A DNA stretch of 64,000 bases from Hymenobacter psychrophilus. GTDB taxonomy: Bacteria; Bacteroidota; Bacteroidia; Cytophagales; Hymenobacteraceae. The stretch's first letter is position 1. Every line of letters starts with the position of its first letter. A program made the translations under genes and the position numbers. Under the pieces are notes generated by a model. It worked only from the letters and a program-made list of their open reading frames with translations. It was not told where the DNA came from and searched no databases. The stretch is taken from assembly GCF_900107135.1 (NCBI RefSeq), contig NZ_FNOV01000001.1, positions 124,001-188,000 of the forward strand. The letters run 5' to 3'. Shown here piece after piece: positions 1-8,465 of the stretch.

Positions 1-311
1 AGGGTGGCCCGCACGGTTTCGCCGGGTTGCCAGGCGTAAGTGGGGGCAAAGACCACGGTGTTGCCGCTAACGGTGGTAGTGCCGCTGGAGCCGCTACGCA
101 GCCCCCCGCGCCGGCTGCTGTGCACCAGTAACGCCCCCGTGCTTGCGGGGGCCAGCACCTCGCTAAGCGTGGCACTTACCGTGCTTTGCCGGGACGCACT
201 AAGCGTGTTGGCCACGGGAGAAACTGCCAGCACAGTTGGTTGGGCGTGGCCACCGAAGGCCAGCAGATTCAGCCCCAAACCCCAGAGCAGCGCAAGTAGA
301 CTTGTTTTCAT
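1..311 (-). CDS. Secreted Ig-like repeat protein, 5' part only
   Basis: Only the first about 103 codons lie in the window; the gene continues past base 1. The N-terminus MKTSLLALLWGLGLNLLAF followed by GGHAQP is a clear Sec signal peptide. The next residues (about 25-103) match the start of the bacterial Ig-like (Big_5/SbsA-type) domain seen three times in the neighbour downstream of it in the same direction: VLAVSPVANTLSASRQSTVSATLSEVL, then a GG-x-RSG strand and WQPGETVRAT, which parallels FRPGEKIWVTV there. A start six bases upstream (MSMKTS, base 317) is equally possible. By analogy with the neighbour it probably continues into FG-GAP repeats and a T9SS sorting domain, but that part is not visible. 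Likely a tandem paralogue of the 1710-residue protein; the signal peptide and Ig domain are seen, the rest is inferred. Confidence 0.75.
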   Translation of the reverse strand, partial: MKTSLLALLWGLGLNLLAFGGHAQPTVLAVSPVANTLSASRQSTVSATLSEVLAPASTGALLVHSSRRGGLRSGSSGTTTVSGNTVVFAPTYAWQPGETVRAT

Positions 312-535
312 TGACATAAGCGGAAATAGCGGAGGAATAGGGGGCTAAGCGGAGTGCCACGCTGCCGTAGCGAACGGAAAATAGTAGCGAATCCAAGCCG
401 CATTAAGCTAAGCAGCTTGCTTGTTGAAACGGATGGTAGCCACCCGGGGTAAAACCAACTTGATCGTAAAAAAAGAGGGTGAGCTTTTGGGTCGGCATGG
501 CGCACGGCCAAGAAAGAGATAAACCTCAGCCGGGC

Positions 536-3500
536 CTACTCAAGCACCACGCGCCGGCTGAAGCTTTGGCTGCCGATGGTGCCCTGGAGCAGGTACATGC
601 CAGGCGCCAGGCCGGCTGCATCAAATTCCGCCGTGGCCTCGGTGGCGGGCAGGCGGAGCTGCTGGCTCCGTACTACCCGGCCCAGGTTGTCGCGCAGCGT
701 GAGGCGGAGCGGGGCCGGCTGGGGCCGGGCCGGCAGCGTGAGGCTGAACCGCTGGCTGGCCGGGTTCGGGAAAAGGCGCACCGCGGCAGTGAAATCGGAC
801 GCCGTGGTGGTCGTGATAACGCCGGGATTCAGGCTGATCCGCACATTGCTGTCAGTAGACTGGCACATAAGCAGGTCCAGGTCCAGGTCGCCGTCGAGGT
901 CGGCCAAAACCACGCCGATAGGGTTTTGGTCCGTCGCAATGCTGGCAGTGCCACTGAACCGGCCGGTGCCATCGTTGAGGCGCACGGAAAGCGAGTAGCC
1001 GTCGGAGTTGCTGGTTACCAGGTCCAGGTCGCCGTCGCCGTCCACGTCGCCCGTGGCCATCGTGCGCGGAAAGTTGCCCACGCTCACGCTGGAACCGACC
1101 GTGAAAGTGCCCCGGCCGGTGCCCAGCAGGGTTTGTACCGTGCCGTTGGCGCCCACCAGCGCGTCGGGTACATTGTCCCCGTTCACATCGGCCACAGCTA
1201 GGCTGCTGTTGCCGTTGAGCGCCATGTAATGCGTGCCGCTGAACTGGCCGGTCCCATCGTTAAGGCGCACGGCCAGCCCGCTGGGGTTGCCATTCAGGCT
1301 GATGCAGTCCAGGTCACCATCGGCATCCACGTCGGCCAAAGCTAGTTGATAAGGCTGCGAAAAATACTGCTGGCCATTGCCCACCCCAAAAGTGCCGCGG
1401 TTGGTAAAGCCCCCCGCCCGGTTGTTGAGCAGCACCCATACTGCGCTGTTAATTCCATCGGGCAGCAGCAGGTCGGGGTAGCCATCGGCGTTTATGTCGC
1501 CGACTACCAGCGAATAAATCTGGTCGGTGATGGTGGTTTGAATCGGCCGGAAGCCGCCATCCACGAAAGTGCCCGTTCCGGAATTGAGCTTGAGGATCAG
1601 CAGTCGGCCGTCGGTCGTCAGCAGGTCCAGGTCGCCATCTTTATCCATGTCCAGTACCGCGAAGGCCAGCATATCCGAACCGACCGACAAGTTGGTGGTA
1701 CCGCTGAACTGGCCGCGGCCATCGTTGAAGCGCACCGAAAACGACCGCCCCCCCGGGTTGAGCGTAACCACATCGAGGGTGCCGTCGCCGTTCAGGTCGG
1801 CGGCGGCGGCGGCCAGGGGGTTCAGCCCCACACTGGCCACCTGCCTCAGGGCTGGAAACTGCCCCGAGGCTGCCCCGGCGGCCGTAGTAAACTGAAACAC
1901 GTGGCCCGCGCTCAGGGCCCGCCCGCCGGCACTCTGCACGGCCGCAGTCAGGCTCGCCGTAACGGTTTCGCCCGGCTTGAAGGGCATCGCTGGCACGAAG
2001 GTCAGTTGGTCGCCGCTCACGGTCAGGGTCCCGGTCTTGCGGCCGCCGGCCTGCGAACTCACCACGCTCAGGGCCGCCGCCACGCCGGTACTGCTGATGG
2101 GTTGGTTGAACTGGAAAACCACCGGGCTGACCAGCAGGGCGTTGCGCTGGTTGCGCACGGGCAGCACCGAACTGAGCGTGAAGGAGCCCACGACTTCAAA
2201 ATCCTGCGGGCTGCGGCCGCTGCCGGCCGGGCTGGTCACCGTAATCGGGCCCGTGCTGGCCGTGGCCGGTACGGTAGCTGTAAGCTGCGTGGCCGATACC
2301 AGGGTGAAAGCCGCCGCAACACCATTGAAGGCTACCCCGGTAGTTCCCGTGAAATGGGCCCCGGTAATGGTGACGACGGTGCCGGCCCCGCCGCTGGGGG
2401 GCGTAAAGCCGAGCACCACTGGCGGGGCCGGCTGGTTGAAGCGGATGCTGACCGTGCTGCTGGTTGCGTTGCCGGAGTTGGCGGCGGCCAGGTCGAGGTC
2501 ACCGTCGCCGTCGAGGTCGCCCACGGCCAGGCTGAACGAGCCGGCCCTAGTGTAGGTGCTCGTGTCCACGGTGGGGTCGGAGCCGCCGCTGAAAATGCCC
2601 TGGCCGTTGTTGAGGCGCACCGAAACCGTATTGCTGCCGTAGTTGGCCGTCAGCAAATCCAGGTCGCCGTCGCCATCCATATCGGCCGCGAGCACGGTAC
2701 TGGGGGCCGTGCCCACCCCCACCTCCGAGCCGCCGCCAAACGTGCCGCGCCCATCGTTGAGCCGCACGGAAGCGGTAGTACCCGCCGCGAGGCCGCCGAG
2801 GTTGGCCGTGAGCAAATCCACGAATCCGTCGGCATTCACGTCGGCCAGCGCTACGCTGTACGGTCCTGGCCCTACGGCTACGCTGGCCGTCCCGCTGAAC
2901 GCGCCGGTGCCGTCGTTGAGGCGGATGGCCACCCGGTCTTCCCCGAACACCGAAGCCACCAGGTCCAAGTCGCCGTCGTTGTCGACATCGGCCACGGCCA
3001 GTCCGGAAATACTCGCCCCCAGTGGTAGCTCCGTGGTGCCCCGGAAGATTCCCCGGCCATCATTGAGCCGCACCGAAACCGTGTTGCCCAGGTTATTGGG
3101 GCCAAAATTAGCGGTCAGTAAATCTAGGTCGCCGTCACCGTCGATGTCGGCCAGGGCCAGGCGGTAGGGCGAGCCGCCCACGGGCGCGATACTTTGCGGG
3201 AAAAAGCTGCCGGTGCCATCATTGAGCAGGGTGGTTACGTCGCTGCGGCCAAAGTTGGCCGTCACCAGGTCCAGGTCGCCGTCGCCGTCCACGTCGCCGG
3301 CCGTTACGCCCCGCACGTCGGGGTTGTTGCCGCCCACCTCGAAGAAGGCCGGCAGGCCGCTGAACGTGCCCTGGCCCGCGTTGCGTAGTACGCTCAGCGA
3401 ACCGGCAGAGCCCGCGCCCGAAAAGCCCGTAATCAGGTCCAGGTCGCCGTCGCCATCTACATCGGCCAGTGCTACCTGGTAAGGCGACGGAGAGCCGACG

Positions 3501-5668
3501 ACCGGGTCGGCCCCGGGCTGGAAATTGGCCTGGCCGGTTCCGCCCGTCGCCGTCGTGAACTGCAGCACCCGGGGCGTAGCGCCAAGGCCGCCCGCGCTCA
3601 GCACCTGCGCGGGTACGGTTACGTTCACTACTTCGCCGGGTAGAAAGCCGGTGGCAGGGGCAAAGCTGGCCGTGTTGCCCTGCACGCTAACCGTGCCCGC
3701 CTTGCGGCCGCCGGCCTGCGCCGAAAAAACGGGCAGCGGTGGCGCGGGCGCAGTCCGGAGTGGTTCGGTAAAACTCACACGCACGCTGCTGCCGCTACGG
3801 GGCACGTTCAGGGCATTAGGGTCCGGCGCGGTGGCCGTAACCCGGAGCAGGACTGTAAACGCGGTGCTGCTGGAGCTGCCGAAAATATTGGTAACCACTA
3901 CCGGCCCCGGCGAAGCGCCGGCCGGTACCACGAACGTGAGGCGGGTACCTGAATTGGTGAGAATGGTTGCCGCCACGCCGCCTACCGCTACGGTGGCTCC
4001 GGTCAGAAAGTCGCCGACCAGCGTAACCGTGCTGCCCGCCACCGCGCTGGTCGGGGCGAAGCTGCTGATGAGTGGCGTGGGCGGCAGGTTCAGACGGACG
4101 CTGACCGTGCCGGTGCCCGGGCTGGCCGTGAGCAGGTCCAGGTCCAGGTCACCATCGATGTCGCCCAGGGCCAGCGCTGCCGGGCCCAGGCCCACCGGGC
4201 TGGTGTAGCCACCGCCGAAGATGCCGGTGTTCGAGCCGCTGCCATCGCCGCCATTCAGGCGCACCGTTACCTGGCTGCCGGTGCCGCCGGGGCCGGGGCT
4301 GGTGTCGGTTACCACCAAGTCCAGGTCGCCGTCGGCGTCCACGTCGGCCAGCAGCACGGCGCCGGGCGTCGGCCCGACGGCCACTTCCTGCGCGCCGCCA
4401 AACGAGCCGGCCGGGTTGCCGTTGCCACCGTTGAAGCGGACGCTCACCGTGCCGCTGCCGGCGTTGGCGCTTACCAAGTCGGGCGTGCCGTCACCGTTCA
4501 AATCGGCCAAAGCCAGCGCGGCCGGCCGCAGGCCCACCGGCACCGACTGGCCTGCCAGGAAGAGCCCGGTATTGGAGCCTGAGGCGTCGCCGCCGTTGAG
4601 CGCGAAGTTGATGGTGTTGCCATTGGCGCTGGTGCCCAGCACATCCAAGTCGCCGTCGCCATCGATGTCGGCCAGCGCCAGGGCCGAGGTTTCGGCTGCC
4701 ACGGCGAAGGCTTGGGTGCCGCTGAAAATGCCGGTGTTCGAGCCGCTGGCATTGCCCCCGTTCAGGCGCACGCTGAGCTGGCCGTCGGTGGTGCTGGCCG
4801 TCAGCAGGTCCAGGTCGCCGTCGCCATCCACGTCGCCCACCACCAGCGCCTGCGCAATACCTCGGATGGCCACGCTGTGGTTGCCACTGAACACGCCAGT
4901 GTTCGAGCCGCTGGCGTCGCCGCCGTTCAGCCGGATGCTTACCGTGCCGCTGTTGGTGGCTACCAGCAAATCCAGGTCGCCGTCGCCATCCACGTCGGCC
5001 AAAGCCAGGGCGCCGGGCCGGCCGGCCACGGGTACGCTGCTGCCATTGCTGAAGATGCCGGTACTTGAGCCGCTGGCGTTGCCGCCGTTCAGCAGAATAT
5101 CCACCGTATTGCTGGCGGCGTTGCTGGTGAGCAGGTCCAGGTCGCCGTCGCCATCCACGTCGCCCAACGCCAGGCCCGCGCCCAGGCCCGGGCGGTACAC
5201 CTCAGTACCCGGCTGAAAATTGCCCCGCCCCGAGCCACCCACGGCCGTTGTGAACGGGTAAGTGAAGGGCCGAATGCTGCTGCCACCGGGACCTTGAATA
5301 GTGCGCGGCACCGTTACCCAGATCTTCTCACCGGGCCGGAAAGCCCCGGCGGGCGTAAACCTGAGCAGGCTGTCGGTAACTACGTAGCTACCCGCTTTGC
5401 GTCCTCCCTGGGTAGGGTAAACGGCTAGTCGGGAAGCCGATGCCGGGGCGGGATTGCCCGAAAAGACGACGGTAACAGCCGTGTTGCGGTCGGCGGCTAT
5501 GGCGTTGGCGGCCGGCCGTAGCTTCGTTACGGTCAGCGGCGCGGGCGGAAGCGTCTGCGCCGCGAGGGGAAGATAGCCGAAACTTAGGCCTAGAGTCAGC
5601 GCTAAAAAGCGCGGGGAAGCTACCGGATTGCCTCGGCGGAGGGTAGAGAAACGGGTAGAGGTTTGCAC
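536..5668 (-). CDS. Giant secreted FG-GAP/VCBS protein with three 7-repeat propellers and a T9SS sorting domain
   Basis: A 1710-residue extracellular protein. The signal peptide ends near AAQ (residues 36-38). Three modules follow. Each has a Big_5-type Ig domain (about 45-142, 608-707, 1161-1263) and then a block of FG-GAP/VCBS repeats built on D-x-DGDGDLDL calcium-binding loops (about 152-527, 712-1078, 1267-1615). I count exactly seven repeats per block, as expected for a seven-bladed beta-propeller. IPT/TIG domains (531-606, 1082-1160) join module 1 to 2 and 2 to 3. The C-terminus (1630-1710) is a type A T9SS sorting domain: LFPNPASQRFSL, DNLGRVVRSQ, GLAPGMYLL, and a short basic end. It is therefore exported through the type IX system and attached to the surface or released. 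The start is GTG; no in-frame ATG exists near it. Ligand and role are unknown; such proteins usually act in adhesion or polymer binding. Confidence 0.9.
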   Translation of the reverse strand: MQTSTRFSTLRRGNPVASPRFLALTLGLSFGYLPLAAQTLPPAPLTVTKLRPAANAIAADRNTAVTVVFSGNPAPASASRLAVYPTQGGRKAGSYVVTDSLLRFTPAGAFRPGEKIWVTVPRTIQGPGGSSIRPFTYPFTTAVGGSGRGNFQPGTEVYRPGLGAGLALGDVDGDGDLDLLTSNAASNTVDILLNGGNASGSSTGIFSNGSSVPVAGRPGALALADVDGDGDLDLLVATNSGTVSIRLNGGDASGSNTGVFSGNHSVAIRGIAQALVVGDVDGDGDLDLLTASTTDGQLSVRLNGGNASGSNTGIFSGTQAFAVAAETSALALADIDGDGDLDVLGTSANGNTINFALNGGDASGSNTGLFLAGQSVPVGLRPAALALADLNGDGTPDLVSANAGSGTVSVRFNGGNGNPAGSFGGAQEVAVGPTPGAVLLADVDADGDLDLVVTDTSPGPGGTGSQVTVRLNGGDGSGSNTGIFGGGYTSPVGLGPAALALGDIDGDLDLDLLTASPGTGTVSVRLNLPPTPLISSFAPTSAVAGSTVTLVGDFLTGATVAVGGVAATILTNSGTRLTFVVPAGASPGPVVVTNIFGSSSSTAFTVLLRVTATAPDPNALNVPRSGSSVRVSFTEPLRTAPAPPLPVFSAQAGGRKAGTVSVQGNTASFAPATGFLPGEVVNVTVPAQVLSAGGLGATPRVLQFTTATGGTGQANFQPGADPVVGSPSPYQVALADVDGDGDLDLITGFSGAGSAGSLSVLRNAGQGTFSGLPAFFEVGGNNPDVRGVTAGDVDGDGDLDLVTANFGRSDVTTLLNDGTGSFFPQSIAPVGGSPYRLALADIDGDGDLDLLTANFGPNNLGNTVSVRLNDGRGIFRGTTELPLGASISGLAVADVDNDGDLDLVASVFGEDRVAIRLNDGTGAFSGTASVAVGPGPYSVALADVNADGFVDLLTANLGGLAAGTTASVRLNDGRGTFGGGSEVGVGTAPSTVLAADMDGDGDLDLLTANYGSNTVSVRLNNGQGIFSGGSDPTVDTSTYTRAGSFSLAVGDLDGDGDLDLAAANSGNATSSTVSIRFNQPAPPVVLGFTPPSGGAGTVVTITGAHFTGTTGVAFNGVAAAFTLVSATQLTATVPATASTGPITVTSPAGSGRSPQDFEVVGSFTLSSVLPVRNQRNALLVSPVVFQFNQPISSTGVAAALSVVSSQAGGRKTGTLTVSGDQLTFVPAMPFKPGETVTASLTAAVQSAGGRALSAGHVFQFTTAAGAASGQFPALRQVASVGLNPLAAAAADLNGDGTLDVVTLNPGGRSFSVRFNDGRGQFSGTTNLSVGSDMLAFAVLDMDKDGDLDLLTTDGRLLILKLNSGTGTFVDGGFRPIQTTITDQIYSLVVGDINADGYPDLLLPDGINSAVWVLLNNRAGGFTNRGTFGVGNGQQYFSQPYQLALADVDADGDLDCISLNGNPSGLAVRLNDGTGQFSGTHYMALNGNSSLAVADVNGDNVPDALVGANGTVQTLLGTGRGTFTVGSSVSVGNFPRTMATGDVDGDGDLDLVTSNSDGYSLSVRLNDGTGRFSGTASIATDQNPIGVVLADLDGDLDLDLLMCQSTDSNVRISLNPGVITTTTASDFTAAVRLFPNPASQRFSLTLPARPQPAPLRLTLRDNLGRVVRSQQLRLPATEATAEFDAAGLAPGMYLLQGTIGSQSFSRRVVLE

Positions 5669-6151
5669 AAATCGTAGAAAATAAGGGAGAGATAACAGGA
5701 CCGCGCTAGTAACCCCAACTCAGCGCCTCAAATTCCTGTTTATCATCGACTTAGAAAGTAGTGGCCGTTGGGATAAGGCAGCGAAATCAAAGGCGGGGCT
5801 AACGACAAAAATAGAAGATTTCAAGTTGGCAACCGCGGGCAACAGGCGGTGTATTCGCAAGTATTTGCTGGCCTTCGGGATGCCTTGGGTTGTCCGATTC
5901 TGTCCCGGTTCCGGAGGGTACCAATGGCTGGTATGCTCCCGGAATTGATCTATCCCGTGTATTGGCCGGCTGCCGGCTGCGGTATCCTGCCTGGGCTAAG
6001 GAGGAGCTTTGGGGCCGAAGTTGGCTGGAAAATGACGAACTTACGGGGCTTTGGTGATGCGGGTGCGGCTGTTTTTGCTGCCTTGCGCACTGCGGTAGTG
6101 GCTTAGCGCCCGGCCTTCCGGCCCCGCGTTCCGTTTCTGGGCTTTCTCTCC
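5669..6151. other. Intergenic region without a supported gene
   Basis: 483 bases between the GTG start of the FG-GAP gene and the small plus-strand gene at 6152. Open frames on both strands here have unnatural composition and overlap the start of the next gene on the opposite strand, so I do not call them. It must hold divergent promoters, but I see no convincing TTTG/TAnnTTTG pair, hairpin or RNA gene. Confidence 0.5.
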
Positions 6152-6415
6152 ATGGATTCTTCTTACCAACCCCCGGCCGAATTGCTGGCAAAGTTTGGCT
6201 TCCGAAGCAATGCCTCGCCGGCCGGGCAGGTGCGCTACAGCCGCCCCAGCGAAGTCGGCCAGGAAACCGTGGTGCTCTATGCCGACGGCGAAATGACGCT
6301 GCTCGAAGCCGTAAACGGCCAGATGCTCTACTGTTTCCAGGGCCGCGTGGCTTCCGAAGCCGAACTGCGAGTGCTGCTGCGCCAGGTAAACTGGCCCGCC
6401 GAAGTATCCGGCTGA
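6152..6415 (+). CDS. Small conserved-looking hypothetical protein (87 aa)
   Basis: An 87-residue soluble protein of no family I recognise. No signal peptide or membrane segment is visible. The middle part (residues 40-65) reads VVLYADGEMTLLEAVNGQM, alternating strand-like residues that suggest a small alpha/beta or SH3-like fold, followed by a charged C-terminal helix EAELRVLLRQV. Codon use matches its neighbours, which supports a real gene. It is followed 19 bases later by another short plus-strand gene, and the two could be co-transcribed. Function unknown. Confidence 0.55.
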   Translation: MDSSYQPPAELLAKFGFRSNASPAGQVRYSRPSEVGQETVVLYADGEMTLLEAVNGQMLYCFQGRVASEAELRVLLRQVNWPAEVSG

Positions 6416-6434
6416 CCTTAGCTGCCGGCTGCCA

Positions 6435-6794
6435 ATGGCTAGTAGTGCCAGGCGGAGCGCCACCGACGCGTTACTGCCTCCGGGGTGTTTTTTCTATTCT
6501 TTTCAGCTTGCTCAACTCCTTCCTTTGGATCAGGACCTTCAACTCAGCTTAGCCAACAACGCCAAGGAATGGCTGGCACTTTCCCTCTCCATTTCATCGG
6601 CCGAAAAGCTGGCTTTCGACAAGATTCACGACGGTTTCTTTACCATGTACGGGGCCGATTTCATGACCCATGTGTACCGCATGACCTTCGAGCGGGCCCT
6701 GCAGCAGCTACCGGAAGTGGAGCGCGACAAGTTGCTGCTGTCGTTTAAGGCCGCCATGGACAAGGCCATCGACGAGCACTACTCGCGGCTGTAA
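6435..6794 (+). CDS. Hypothetical helical protein (119 aa)
   Basis: A 119-residue protein, all-helical by eye from residue 40 on (NNAKEWLALSLSISSAEKL, then ERALQQLPEVERDKLLLSFKAAMDKAIDEH). The first 25-30 residues (ASSARRSATDALLPPG) look less natural, so the true start may lie downstream, for example at a TTG near base 6523; the start is uncertain. It lies just after the 87-residue gene on the same strand and ends 118 bases before the convergent DinB-like gene. I do not recognise a family. The charged amphipathic C-terminal helix suggests an oligomeric or partner-binding protein, which is only an inference. Confidence 0.5.
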   Translation: MASSARRSATDALLPPGCFFYSFQLAQLLPLDQDLQLSLANNAKEWLALSLSISSAEKLAFDKIHDGFFTMYGADFMTHVYRMTFERALQQLPEVERDKLLLSFKAAMDKAIDEHYSRL

Positions 6795-6912
6795 GATCCC
6801 GGCCGCTTGCGTCGGGCGTCGGGTTGCCACAGGCTTAATCCATTCGCTATGGCGAAAATGCTCCCTGGGTGCTGGGGGCGGGCAGCGGCGTGCCCAGGCC
6901 AGACCGGCGGGC

Positions 6913-7392
6913 TCACACCCAAGCCCCCAGCAGCTGGCGCACGAGCACGATTTGGCCCACGTGGTAGGCATTGTGATCGGCAATGAGCAGGGCTTCGCGC
7001 AGCAGGCTCTGGCCCGTGCCGTGGGGCAGGGGCGCCAACAAATCGGGGGCGCGGCGCAGGTGGGCCAGGAAGCGGGTGCGGTCGGCTTCGAGCTGCGCGA
7101 GGCAGGTTTGCCACCGGGCCACATCGGCGGGTGGGGTGGGAGCGGGCCAGTAGCCGGCCGGAAACTCGGGCGAGACGTGGGCCGGGTTCAGGCAGAACTC
7201 CACGATATCCCACTGGGCCAGGCGCAGGTGCTCGGCCAGCTGCCAGATGGTGTGCGGCAGCCCGGGCGCGGGCGCGTTGATGAGGGCTGGGGTGAGGCCG
7301 ACGCAGGCATCTTCGAGCGAAACGTGGGCGTTGCCAGTAGTCAGCAGAAACTCCAGCTCCTCCAGCAGCCGGGGGTAAGTGGTAGCGTTCAT
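6913..7392 (-). CDS. DinB-like four-helix-bundle protein
   Basis: A 159-residue protein of the DinB/YfiT superfamily of metal-binding four-helix bundles. The diagnostic pieces are an N-terminal helix with HTIWQLAEHLRLAQWDI (residues 47-63, His47/His55) and a C-terminal helix DHNAYHVGQIVLVRQLLG (139-156, His140/His144); the histidines would form the metal site. Members include thiol S-transferases (bacillithiol- or mycothiol-dependent) and many damage-inducible proteins of unknown role. The length is normal for the family. It is transcribed towards the 119-residue gene and lies 61 bases downstream of purU on the same strand, so read-through from purU is possible. The fold assignment is firm; the reaction cannot be told from sequence. 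Confidence 0.8.
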   Translation of the reverse strand: MNATTYPRLLEELEFLLTTGNAHVSLEDACVGLTPALINAPAPGLPHTIWQLAEHLRLAQWDIVEFCLNPAHVSPEFPAGYWPAPTPPADVARWQTCLAQLEADRTRFLAHLRRAPDLLAPLPHGTGQSLLREALLIADHNAYHVGQIVLVRQLLGAWV

Positions 7393-7453
7393 GGGAGAAA
7401 CTAAAAGGGGTAAATCTGCCGGCTAGCGGACTTATCAAACCGCCGGCCGCAGC

Positions 7454-8287
7454 CTATTCGAAGACGATGGTTTTGTTGCGGTGCACGCATACCTGCTCGC
7501 GGCAAACCAGGGTGAGGGCGCGGGCCAGGGTGAGCTTTTCGACGTCGCGGCCGGCCTGGGCCATGTCGCGGGCGCTCTGGGTGTGGTCGGTCGGGATGAC
7601 GCTTTGGGCGATGATGGGGCCCTGGTCGAGCTGGTCGGTGACGAAGTGGGCGGTGGCGCCGATGCTTTTTACGCCCCGCTCGTAGGCTTGGGCGTAGGGG
7701 CTGGCCCCGATGAAGGCCGGCAAAAAGCTGTGGTGGATGTTGATGAGGTGGCCGCTGAAGTGGGCCACGAACTCGGGCGACAGAATGCGCATGTAGCGGG
7801 CCAGTACTACGTATTCGGGCTCGTAGTGCTGAATCTGGGCCAGCACGGCGGCCTCGTGGGCCTCGCGGCTCAGGCCCTCGGCGCTGATGTGGTGGTAGGG
7901 CACATCGAGGCGCTCGGTAATAGTGCGCAGGTTGTCGTGGTTGCTGATGACGCCCAGGATTTCGGCGTGTAGCTGCCCGAAAAAGTGGCGCACCAGCAAC
8001 TCGGAGAGGCAGTGATGCTCGCGGGTGGCCAGCACCACAATGCGGCGGGGCTGGTCGTTGCGCAGCCGGACAACGGCCGTGGGCGGCAGCGCAGCCTGCA
8101 GGTCGCGGATGAGGGCAGCCGGGTCGCAGTCGCCCTCAAACTCGGTGCGCATGAAGAAGTGGCTGTCGTGGGGCTCCACGAACTCGCCGTTGCGCAGAAT
8201 GTTGAGGCCGTGGCGGAAGAGCACTTCGGAGGTGCGGTACACGAGGCCGGGCTCGTCGGGGCAATCAATCAGTAGATAATGGATCAT
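7454..8287 (-). CDS. purU: Formyltetrahydrofolate deformylase
   Basis: Hydrolyses 10-formyl-THF to formate and THF, balancing one-carbon pools and feeding formate-dependent purine synthesis. The 277-residue protein has an N-terminal ACT domain (residues 1-85, starting MIHYLLIDCPDEPGLVYRT) that senses small molecules in this family. A formyltransferase-type catalytic domain follows, with ISNHDNLRTI, RYMRILSPEF, the active-site segment INIHHSFLPAF and the Asp in DQLDQGPIIAQ; together these give the Asn/His/Asp set. An open frame extends upstream, but homology begins exactly at the ATG at 8287 and the family is about 280 residues long, so I place the start there. The gene diverges from the SDR gene at 8466; the 178 bases between must hold both promoters. 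Confidence 0.95.
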   Translation of the reverse strand: MIHYLLIDCPDEPGLVYRTSEVLFRHGLNILRNGEFVEPHDSHFFMRTEFEGDCDPAALIRDLQAALPPTAVVRLRNDQPRRIVVLATREHHCLSELLVRHFFGQLHAEILGVISNHDNLRTITERLDVPYHHISAEGLSREAHEAAVLAQIQHYEPEYVVLARYMRILSPEFVAHFSGHLINIHHSFLPAFIGASPYAQAYERGVKSIGATAHFVTDQLDQGPIIAQSVIPTDHTQSARDMAQAGRDVEKLTLARALTLVCREQVCVHRNKTIVFE

Positions 8288-8465
8288 AAGCGAAACCCGG
8301 AACAGCGGGGCCGCAAGATTAGGCATTGCCGGGCAGATTCTGGAGATGGGGTGACACTGGCGGGCAGTGGGCGGCGGGCCGGCCCCGCGCCGGTAAGCCC
8401 GGCCGTAGCAACGCCGGACCCCGTTTATTGCGTAAGCGGTTGACTGTTCTTTCAACTTACTACTC

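Noticed and set aside
479..5300. Long plus-strand open frames opposite the FG-GAP gene (such as 1346-3028 and 4221-5216).
   Set aside because: They are antisense of the repetitive GC-rich coding sequence, show repeated unnatural peptides (SRSRSPSPS type) and no domain; the minus-strand frame has clear domains.
5799..6463. Open frames on both strands in the gap before 6152.
   Set aside because: No homology, overlap with the 87-residue gene on the other strand, poor starts.
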